This document shows, piece after piece, positions 1 through 6,248 of a DNA stretch of 31,007 bases (positions within the stretch are counted from its first letter, which is position 1; each line of letters opens with the position of its first letter). The stretch is from positions 1 through 31,007 of the forward strand of contig CAIVFQ010000206.1 in assembly GCA_903905285.1 (NCBI GenBank). The letters run 5' to 3'. The notes beneath the pieces are model-generated. The model searched no databases and was not told the DNA's origin. It saw only the letters and a list, made by a program, of their open reading frames with translations. This DNA is from an uncultured Alphaproteobacteria bacterium (lineage in GTDB: Bacteria; Pseudomonadota; Alphaproteobacteria; Paracaedibacterales; CAIULA01). A program made the position numbers and the translations under genes.

Positions 1-109
1 AATTTACACTGTGTTGCACTTGCAGCTTGAATGTGGCCGCCTTTGAAAAATCAGAAGCATAGACGCCCGAACAGAACCATATAAAAACTAAGAAATATGC
101 CTTTAACAT
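1..109 (-). CDS. Exported protein of unknown function, 5' end only (cut by window edge)
   Basis: An open frame starts at ATG 109-107 on the minus strand and runs off the left edge without a stop (36 codons visible). The N-terminus, MLKAYFLVFIWFCSGVYA, reads as a classical signal peptide: one Lys, a hydrophobic core, then an AxA-like site (VYA) followed by SDFSKAAT. The product is therefore probably secreted to the periplasm or beyond. There is no strong Shine-Dalgarno sequence; only an A-rich stretch precedes the start. It is divergent from the exported-protein gene at 367. Too little is visible to name a family. The call rests on the signal peptide and the open frame alone. Confidence 0.5.
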   Translation of the reverse strand, partial: MLKAYFLVFIWFCSGVYASDFSKAATFKLQVQHSVN

Positions 110-304
110 AAGCTTTTTTACCACATATAGATTTAATCAAAGTTTAACGTATGTCGGATTGCCTATATTATCAACAACTTTAATTTCATGTAAACTTTGA
201 AAGTAATAAGCTGTTGAGTTACAGTCTATATCTATTCGTTATGATTTGTACCAACCCCAAAATCTCACCCCTTTTCACTTGGAAAGGGTGGCATGGTAAA
301 GCCT

Positions 305-333
305 TTGAACTTAGCTTTATGTGTGCTTAGATA
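305..333 (+). promoter_or_regulatory. Promoter of first tandem exported-protein gene
   Basis: TTGAAC (305-310), a 17-bp spacer and TAGATA (328-333) match a sigma70-type layout with a weak -10. The same arrangement, TTGAAA-17-TAGATA, precedes the paralogous gene at the same distance from its ATG, which supports both. The leader from 327 to the ATG at 367 also matches its counterpart at about 36 of 43 positions. Between 110 and 304 I see only AT-rich sequence and an imperfect stem near 266-290. Confidence 0.5.
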
Positions 334-366
334 GTCAGTACATTGACTGTAAAGACGCGTAAAAAA

Positions 367-2184
367 ATGGTTTTAAAAACACTTTCTATACCCAATGGAT
401 TTCAAAATCTTGTCATTCTCTTAATCCTTATCACAGGCATACATACACCTGCCGCCTCATCTTCAGGGCTTTTTGGAAAAGGCAACAGTCCTGGATATTT
501 TACCCATGTGGAATCTCTCGCACTTACTGCTACACCACAACCTGTTGCACCGCCAAAACTCGAGAAACTTGCAATCGGTCAGGCTGCTGTTGGATCTCCG
601 TCTGCGGTTGTTTCCGTAAAACCATCTCATCCCTGTCAAATTGATCCATCGAAAATGGGTCTTTATAATCATGACATTTACGGCATTGGTATGAGCTTAG
701 TTCCTACTGAGAACGGTGATATTTATGGTCTAACGGGGGAAATCCACCTTTATAGAGAATTGTGGATACAAAAAATGACTGAAAGTGAAGGCACAGGCGT
801 TAAGTTTAGGTTCGCTAAACACGCAGGAACTGTCAAGGTTGATCTGCAAGGGAGATATTGGACACCAAAAGACGGAGAGGAACATGGCATTCCCCAACCC
901 TGCACTAAAGAATATTCGGATGAAAAGAAAATACATGCTTATCAAAAAACTGCTCTTTGGAATGGTTTTCCGTTTAAGGATAATCCTCTTTTTTTCATGG
1001 TTCACGGTCTTAAAGTTAAAAACCTCACTACTGGTGAAACGTGGGACGTTATCCAAGATATGGCAAAAGGCATAAAGATTGATCAATCTAATGGCTTTAC
1101 CGTTAATGACCTTGACAGGTCAGGGTGTGCGGCATGTCCACACGATGCATTTTATAACAGACAGTTGAATTTTGGTCTGTTTAAGGCGCGTCTAATTCCC
1201 CGGTCTTTATATTGGCAGTATGGAATTCAGTTTGACGTTAGGCAAAAGTCAAATGGTGTCTGGGAATTGACATCCAGGTCAGAAGACTGGCATTTAGCCC
1301 CCCTTCTGTTAACGGCAGGAATTGGAGCAACGCATGCAGTGGTATCAGAGGCGACCTCACTTGCTGTTAATTTGTTGACAGCAGAAGGAGGTGTGGCAAG
1401 ACTTACTGATGACAGTAGCCAGAGGCCGTTACTGTTAAACGGTTCAGGTGCTGGCCCTAGCAGAGTAGAAGAAGAATCCTCACTTAACAAAGGGCGTTAT
1501 GGAATTGTTCAAACCGTTTTCTGTTTAGGGGATGATGATAGTCTTGTCGACCATTTCACCCATACGCATGCTGATTTCATAGAAACACGCAGACTCTGGA
1601 CTGCTTCTTTTGACCAAATCGATCAGCTAAAAACACCGGGAACTGTTTCCTCTAACCCGGCCCTTAGAAACTTACAAGAATTGCAGATCCTTGATACATC
1701 TGCACCTGAAGCAAGAAAAGACATTAACGCCTCGCGATCATCCATTTTATCAACGGGTGGTGCATGGGGCATTGATTTCACGCGATCTGCTAGTGGCGAA
1801 GAATTACGCATTATGCTTGCTGGTTTAAAAAACATAGGGCAAGAGGTTTCTGGAACATCCCACAACCCTGATGAAATACTAAGACAGTTAGCCAATCGTT
1901 TGTTCCGACCATCACCAGCTGTACGCGCAGAAGATATGGGGAAATTAATTGAACACCAAACCTTGGCCTTCATTATGGCCGCAAATTATACAGGTGAAGT
2001 ACACCTTAAGGATCAGTGGGCTGACGCGTTGGGGGATGAAGCCGCCAAAGTCATTGCAGCCTGTGTTAATGGTCACCGAAAGGCAACCCATGAATTTAAT
2101 GAGAAAATTGACGCTGGCTACGTTAGAAGTAACATCGCGCATTTGAAGGCAAGGGCTGGGGTAGGCATAGAAGAAGTCCTTTGA
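367..2184 (+). CDS. Exported protein of unknown function, first member of a tandem paralogous pair
   Basis: Encodes about 605 residues from ATG 367. An upstream in-frame TTG at 343 is possible, but alignment with the paralog's leader puts the start at 367. No good Shine-Dalgarno sequence is present in either paralog. The first 30 residues form a signal peptide (hydrophobic core around residues 12-24), then SSSGLFG at 31-37, a motif also found in the paralog as SSSGWFG. The middle is beta-rich, with a CxxCP motif (CAACP). The C-terminal third is helical and contains TGGAWGIDFTR, matching TGGRIGIDLHR in the paralog. No domain is recognised. It probably acts in the periplasm, outer membrane or outside the cell. 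Similarity to the next gene runs along the whole length, so the two arose by duplication. Exported and family-specific genes like this can be effectors or envelope proteins; nothing here decides which. Confidence 0.8.
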   Translation: MVLKTLSIPNGFQNLVILLILITGIHTPAASSSGLFGKGNSPGYFTHVESLALTATPQPVAPPKLEKLAIGQAAVGSPSAVVSVKPSHPCQIDPSKMGLYNHDIYGIGMSLVPTENGDIYGLTGEIHLYRELWIQKMTESEGTGVKFRFAKHAGTVKVDLQGRYWTPKDGEEHGIPQPCTKEYSDEKKIHAYQKTALWNGFPFKDNPLFFMVHGLKVKNLTTGETWDVIQDMAKGIKIDQSNGFTVNDLDRSGCAACPHDAFYNRQLNFGLFKARLIPRSLYWQYGIQFDVRQKSNGVWELTSRSEDWHLAPLLLTAGIGATHAVVSEATSLAVNLLTAEGGVARLTDDSSQRPLLLNGSGAGPSRVEEESSLNKGRYGIVQTVFCLGDDDSLVDHFTHTHADFIETRRLWTASFDQIDQLKTPGTVSSNPALRNLQELQILDTSAPEARKDINASRSSILSTGGAWGIDFTRSASGEELRIMLAGLKNIGQEVSGTSHNPDEILRQLANRLFRPSPAVRAEDMGKLIEHQTLAFIMAANYTGEVHLKDQWADALGDEAAKVIAACVNGHRKATHEFNEKIDAGYVRSNIAHLKARAGVGIEEVL

Positions 2185-2246
2185 TAAAGACGGCCACTGA
2201 CAAATCGTCATCTGCGAGGGATATTGCCAAAAAAGCGAAAAATCTA

Positions 2247-2275
2247 TTGAAAGAAATTTTATATATGATTAGATA
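2247..2275 (+). promoter_or_regulatory. Promoter of second tandem exported-protein gene
   Basis: TTGAAA (2247-2252), a 17-bp spacer and TAGATA (2270-2275) mirror the promoter of the upstream paralog. The distance to the ATG (33 nt from the end of the -10) is identical in both copies. The second gene therefore has its own promoter and need not be read through from the first, even though the gap is only 124 bp. Confidence 0.5.
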
Positions 2276-2308
2276 GTAAGTATATTTTCTGTAAAAACGC
2301 GCAAATAA

Positions 2309-3211
2309 ATGCATTTAAGAGCACTTTCTAAGATCTCAACGGCTGTCATACTGTCAATGTTTGTATTAGGCATGCATACAAGCACCAATGCAACTAGCAA
2401 TACTCGGGACTCTCTAGCTCCACTCAGAGCAAAAGCAGAAGAAGAAAGAGCGAAAGCTGAACAAGAACGCAGGGCAAAAGAAAAGGAAGATGTTGCCAGA
2501 AGGGCTCAAGAACAGGAAGAAAAGACGAAAAAAGCAGAAGAAGAAAGAGCGAAAGCTGAACAAGAACGTTTAGCACAAGAACGCAGGACAAAGGAAGATG
2601 TTGCCAGAAGGGCTCAAGAACAACAAGCCGAAGCGGACGCTAAGAAAAAAAAGTCTGAAAGAGTAGAAACCAAAAAGTCTGAAAGACCCCCGCAACCTGC
2701 ACCTACCCCAAGTTCGTCAGGTTGGTTTGGAAGGACTTCTTCTAATCCTCAGCCTCCTCAGCCTTCTCCCGAATCTACAAGATCTTCATTGTTGACTATT
2801 TTCGGAATGGACCAAGCGTCCCAAGACAGAAAGGCCAAAGAAAGAGAAGCACAGGAAGTAAGAGAGAAAATAAAACAAGCAGCCATTGAATCAGGCCGTC
2901 GGAGAGAGCTCGCACAACAGCAAGCTGCACAGCGAGCAGAAGATGCTGCTAAATTCCTTTATAGTAACCAAAGTAGAATTAATTTTGATCCTTCCCCTCC
3001 TGTCACGGCAGCGGACGATTCTGTAAAAATATTAATTCAACCAAACCCACGCATTATGGCAAAGATTCTTGGTGATGTTCAAAATGTCGCACTTACCTTT
3101 TATCCGGGCAGCAGCAGTCCAGCGCAATATCGAGTGAGTGGTTCCATTACTTTGTTTGAACAGTGTTTGCAAATACAACTTTTGGTGCCCCTGCGGCAAA
3201 AATTGAAGTAG
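2309..3211 (+). CDS. Second tandem exported protein, N-terminal part (frameshifted)
   Basis: The frame encodes 300 residues and ends at TAG 3209-3211. Residues 1-28 are a signal peptide (core TAVILSMFVLG). Residues 39-125 are a highly charged Lys/Glu/Arg/Gln stretch with a strong coiled-coil look, built from a duplicated unit. A Pro-rich linker and SSSGWFG (135-141) follow, the latter matching SSSGLFG of the upstream paralog. Alignment to that paralog holds up to VSGSITLFEQ (paralog LTGEIHLYRE) and then fails; the similarity resumes in the other frame at about 3163. The last roughly 17 residues are therefore probably out-of-frame readthrough. I read 2309-4779 as one gene broken by a frameshift, or as a sequencing error. 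The coiled-coil insertion is absent from the paralog. Confidence 0.65.
   Translation: MHLRALSKISTAVILSMFVLGMHTSTNATSNTRDSLAPLRAKAEEERAKAEQERRAKEKEDVARRAQEQEEKTKKAEEERAKAEQERLAQERRTKEDVARRAQEQQAEADAKKKKSERVETKKSERPPQPAPTPSSSGWFGRTSSNPQPPQPSPESTRSSLLTIFGMDQASQDRKAKEREAQEVREKIKQAAIESGRRRELAQQQAAQRAEDAAKFLYSNQSRINFDPSPPVTAADDSVKILIQPNPRIMAKILGDVQNVALTFYPGSSSPAQYRVSGSITLFEQCLQIQLLVPLRQKLK
2432..2622 (+). repeat. Internal duplication within the coiled-coil coding region
   Basis: Two direct repeats lie inside the coiled-coil segment: a 38-bp unit at 2432-2469 and 2531-2568 (offset 99) and a 32-bp unit at 2483-2514 and 2591-2622 (offset 108). Both appear identical by eye. The different offsets mean 9 bp, three codons, were added between the blocks of the second copy. 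All changes keep the frame, so the segment expanded as coding sequence and could vary in length between strains. Confidence 0.75.
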
Positions 3212-4779
3212 ATATTGAAACGCAGATTTGGAATCCAAAAGGAATTGTCCCTGCTATTGCCAATAGCACACGGTTGAATCTTGACTATAGCGCAGATACT
3301 TCGCAGGCAGGTTTTCCTGTGGAGGCGCCCTTATCCCCTCATTTTTCACAGAAAACTTATTATTTTACATCGGATATAACGATTACAGATACTGCGACTG
3401 GAATAAGTCGTCCTGTATCTCAGTCACCCCTAAAGGTTGGCACTCATGGAACAATCCAAAAGGCCCAACCTCGGGCGATGATTCTTCCTTATGATTGGAA
3501 GGAGTACGCAGATACTTACATCAACTATCCCCTTTTTCTTGAATTCAGTTTAAGAAATCATCCCAATGGTTCGTTGAAATTATATGGCGAATTCAAAGCA
3601 CAAAGTAATCTGCTGGCCTCAACGTGGACTAATGGTAAATGGCTAGCATCCGGAGTAGGTAGCGGTATTTCTAGTACTGTTTCCACAGTGGGTGCCGTCG
3701 GCAAAGGAGTCCTTTATACAGGCCCGCGTGCAGTAGTAGGCGCAGTCTGGAACTTGATTCCAAACTTTCGAAAAAAGGGATCGCCTCCTGCAGAAAGCAT
3801 ACAAAATTCATCAAGTAATATAGAAGGTCTTGAGAGCGCCCATCAGGCAGCCCTTAGAGAAGCGGCACGCCAAGAAGACGCAGCACGAACAGTCAGAGTG
3901 AATAAAAGTACGCCAGTTATCCAAGGGGCCTATAGAATACACAAAGCGCGCAAACAACTCCAACAACTGAAAATAGCCAAACAACAAGATGACGCCCTTG
4001 TCACCAACTTCCTTGGTTGGTTAGGCAATCCGAAAACAGTTTTAGCTCCAGGCAGCCGTGAGGAACGATTGGTTTCATGGGTCACAGGCAGCTATAACGT
4101 CTTTAACCAGACACATCCTGATTATACGTTTGTGAAAAAACAACTAAAGGCTGATCAATATGGGGACTTGTTCGACCTGGTCGTCAGCTTCCGTGCCCAC
4201 AACCCCCTTGACGGTCATGCTGATAATAGCTGGATTCTTCAAGCCAGAGAAAGGGGCGCAGATGATCTGTCTGCTGCTGTTAAATTGGTTAGTCAGTGCC
4301 ATGATGTTTTAACGACAGCAAAGCCAGACTCTGATGAAGTATTACAGGCCATTGACGCCATGATGGCAGACACATTGGCCACGGGTGGACGCATCGGAAT
4401 CGACCTTCACCGTCAGGCTACAAGGGCGGAGATGGAAGTGATGATCCCTGCCCTACGTCTCAGTGGCCAGAGAGCTTTGGCCTTGGCTCAAGATGATGGG
4501 AATGCTGCCTTAGAAGAGCTTGCTAAAATATATCTAGACGCTGCGTTTAGGCATGAGAGCCTAAGTTCCCCAAACAGAAAAGCTGTTTATGACGAAGGGC
4601 TGTTTAATTCACACAAGGCGCACTGCTTTATGGCCGCTGCTACCGTCAAAGATTCAACCATCACTGACGGTGACATTGAAGCTGTATTGTCCAAGAGAAA
4701 CTTCGACATGGGCGCATTGAACGTAAAAGCAACAAGGGCGTGCTATAACCGTTACGACGCTTTTGATGTGGTTAGGTAA
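3163..4779 (+). CDS. Second tandem exported protein, C-terminal part (frameshifted)
   Basis: A long open frame runs to TAG 4777-4779; its first possible start is GTG 3163, just after an in-frame TGA at 3157-3159. It lacks any signal peptide of its own. Its opening residues continue the alignment to the upstream paralog (TTFGAPAAKIEVDI against FRFAKHAGTVKVDL), so this is the body of the protein begun at 2309 rather than a separate gene. A glycine/valine-rich segment (SGVGSGISSTVSTVGAVGKG) could be membrane-active or a flexible linker. The C-terminal helical part has TGGRIGIDLHR, shared with the paralog. No known domain is recognised. A real frameshift would leave this part unexported and the gene probably non-functional; a base error in the sequence would restore a protein of about 800 residues. 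Confidence 0.65.
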   Translation: MFANTTFGAPAAKIEVDIETQIWNPKGIVPAIANSTRLNLDYSADTSQAGFPVEAPLSPHFSQKTYYFTSDITITDTATGISRPVSQSPLKVGTHGTIQKAQPRAMILPYDWKEYADTYINYPLFLEFSLRNHPNGSLKLYGEFKAQSNLLASTWTNGKWLASGVGSGISSTVSTVGAVGKGVLYTGPRAVVGAVWNLIPNFRKKGSPPAESIQNSSSNIEGLESAHQAALREAARQEDAARTVRVNKSTPVIQGAYRIHKARKQLQQLKIAKQQDDALVTNFLGWLGNPKTVLAPGSREERLVSWVTGSYNVFNQTHPDYTFVKKQLKADQYGDLFDLVVSFRAHNPLDGHADNSWILQARERGADDLSAAVKLVSQCHDVLTTAKPDSDEVLQAIDAMMADTLATGGRIGIDLHRQATRAEMEVMIPALRLSGQRALALAQDDGNAALEELAKIYLDAAFRHESLSSPNRKAVYDEGLFNSHKAHCFMAAATVKDSTITDGDIEAVLSKRNFDMGALNVKATRACYNRYDAFDVVR

Positions 4780-4787
4780 GTAATCCC

Positions 4788-4879
4788 GTTATCGCGAACG
4801 ACCCCAGAATCGATATGAGGGAGCGCGGCGATCCAGGTAGTTTTTGGATTGTCCCGTCGCCTTGCTCCTTCGCAATGAC
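4788..4879. repeat. Palindromic intergenic repeat (GTCATTGCGA family), copy 1
   Basis: A degenerate inverted repeat begins GTTATCGCGA and ends TCGCAATGAC. Internal arms GGCGATCCA and TGGATTGTC can pair. Related palindromes lie at 6188, 7979, 15475, 18759 and 25714, always between genes. It sits just after the stop of the tandem exported gene and may act as a transcript-end hairpin. It looks like a non-autonomous mobile palindrome of the kind common in intracellular alphaproteobacteria. Confidence 0.65.
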
Positions 4880-4937
4880 AAGAACACCCTACGGGTCGGC
4901 TAATGAACCCACCATAAAATTTTACGTGTGAAAGCGG

Positions 4938-5066
4938 TATAGCTGGTTTAATATGAAACAAGTACAAGGCGACCAAGAGCCAAGGAGCGGCGTTTACATA
5001 AAAGTAAATGAGCACCGAAAATCTCGACGGGCAACGCCGTAATCGTTTCATAGGGGACTGGCTATA
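4938..5066 (+). repeat. 129-bp repeat element with terminal inverted repeats, copy A
   Basis: Bounded by TATAGC (4938-4943) and GCTATA (5061-5066), with partial pairing continuing inward. A second copy lies in the opposite orientation at 29196-29323, about four positions in five identical over the full length. Inside is a small stem, TTTAC/GTAAA, which in the other copy is TGTAC/GTACA, so the pairing is kept though the bases changed. The element ends 3 bp before the pfk ATG, so it supplies that gene's 5' untranslated region, including AGGGG at 5052-5056 as a possible but distant Shine-Dalgarno sequence. It may be a MITE-like mobile element or a structured RNA. Confidence 0.75.
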
Positions 5067-5069
5067 AGT

Positions 5070-6152
5070 ATGACAAAGCGTATTGGTGTCTTAACAAGCG
5101 GGGGCGATTGCGCCGGCTTAAACGCGGCTATTCGGGCTATTACCTATCACGCCATAGGAACGTATGGTTGGCAAGTGATTGGCATTCGAAAAGGGACAAC
5201 CGGTCTTATTAACCGCCCCTTGGAATATCAAGAATTAACCGTGGAATTTTGTGATTCAGCCCTTCTGCGAAGCGGTGGGACCACATTGGGCAGCACCAAT
5301 AAAGACGATCCTTTTGCTTTTCCCAACCCCGATGGCACCCGCAGTGACCGTTCTTATGACTTTGTTGAAGGCTATGAACAATTAAAACTGGATGCGTTGA
5401 TTGGCATTGGGGGTGACGGCAGTTTGCATATTTTACGCCGCCTGGCCGACCAGGGTGGCATCAACTTAGTGGCCATTCCTAAAACTATTGATAATGATCT
5501 GGGGCACACTGAAACAGCGATTGGGTATCATACAGCCCTTGAGGTAGCAACCGAGGCGCTGGACCGTTTGCAACCCACAGCAGCCAGCCATCAGCGTGTC
5601 ATGGTGTTAGAGGTTATGGGGCGGGATGCCGGTCATATTGCTTTGGGTGCCGGCGTTGCGGGCGGTGCGGATGTTATTTTGATACCTGAAATCCCTTACA
5701 CCTTGGAAAATATTTGCAAAAAGATAACGTCCCTGGCTAAAAAGGGGCGCACATTTGCCTTAGTCATTGTGGCCGAGGCTGTTAAAAAAGAAAATGGCGA
5801 GATTGCCACCTTAAACAAAGAGGGAGGCCGCCCCCGTTATGGCGGCATTGGTCAGTATTTGGGCGAGAAAATTCAAAGCCTAACAGGCGCTGAAACCCGT
5901 GTAACAACGTTGGGTCATGTTCAACGGGGTGGCCAACCGTGTTCTTGGGACAGAATCGTCGCCTCCGCGTTTGGTGTATCGGCCGTTGACTTGATTGCAG
6001 CGGGTAAGTTTGATCGCATGGTTGCCTGGCAGAATCGTCAGGTGGTTGACGTCCCCATCGCCGATGCCATCGTCCGTTATCAGGCTGTGGAACAGGGCGA
6101 GATTATGGTCAAAACCGCCCAGGGTTTAGGGATTTACGTGGGCGAGCTTTAG
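5070..6152 (+). CDS. pfkA: 6-phosphofructokinase, probably ATP-dependent
   Basis: A complete 360-residue PfkA-family enzyme. It phosphorylates fructose 6-phosphate to fructose 1,6-bisphosphate in the cytoplasm, the committed step of glycolysis. Visible motifs: GGDCAGLN (11-18) for the phosphate donor, TNKDDPF (76-82), GGDGS (114-118), the catalytic loop PKTIDND (137-143) and MGRDAGHI (183-190) for the sugar phosphate. At the position equivalent to E. coli Gly104 it has Gly, which favours ATP. At the Gly124 equivalent it has Lys, as in pyrophosphate enzymes and in the long G/K class of ATP enzymes. ATP use is therefore likely but not certain. The gene stands alone between repeats, and its ATG follows the 129-bp element by 3 bp. 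Many alphaproteobacteria lack Pfk and use the Entner-Doudoroff route, so its presence here is notable. Confidence 0.93.
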   Translation: MTKRIGVLTSGGDCAGLNAAIRAITYHAIGTYGWQVIGIRKGTTGLINRPLEYQELTVEFCDSALLRSGGTTLGSTNKDDPFAFPNPDGTRSDRSYDFVEGYEQLKLDALIGIGGDGSLHILRRLADQGGINLVAIPKTIDNDLGHTETAIGYHTALEVATEALDRLQPTAASHQRVMVLEVMGRDAGHIALGAGVAGGADVILIPEIPYTLENICKKITSLAKKGRTFALVIVAEAVKKENGEIATLNKEGGRPRYGGIGQYLGEKIQSLTGAETRVTTLGHVQRGGQPCSWDRIVASAFGVSAVDLIAAGKFDRMVAWQNRQVVDVPIADAIVRYQAVEQGEIMVKTAQGLGIYVGEL

Positions 6153-6187
6153 CCTAAGTTCTTATTAGATTCATAGACAGAGTATTC

Positions 6188-6221
6188 GTCATTGCGAACA
6201 CCCGAAGGGGTGTGGCAATCC
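6188..6221. repeat. Palindromic intergenic repeat, short copy
   Basis: Starts with the family end GTCATTGCGA and folds as ATTGC, gaACACCC, loop gaa, GGGTGTg, GCAAT. It is a compact form of the GTCATTGCGA family, lying between the convergent pfk and the minus-strand gene at 6236. It can form a hairpin in either transcript. Confidence 0.6.
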
Positions 6222-6225
6222 AGAA

Positions 6226-6248
6226 AATCCCCAGTTCACCAGGGGATT
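6226..6248 (-). terminator. Possible transcription-end hairpin at the gene stop
   Basis: AATCCCC (6226-6232) pairs with GGGGATT (6242-6248) around a 9-nt loop. It overlaps the last codons and stop of the minus-strand gene. No clear U-tract follows on the minus strand, so it could equally be the partner arm of the neighbouring palindromic repeat. Confidence 0.3.

Noticed and set aside
266..290. Imperfect stem CACCC...GGGTG upstream of the first exported gene
   Set aside because: The pairing has bulges, there is no T-run and no gene ends there, so neither a terminator nor a riboswitch can be supported.
3190..3211. Programmed -1 frameshift at CAAAAATT in the second exported gene
   Set aside because: The heptamer rule is not met, and paralog alignment puts the frame change about 40 nt earlier.
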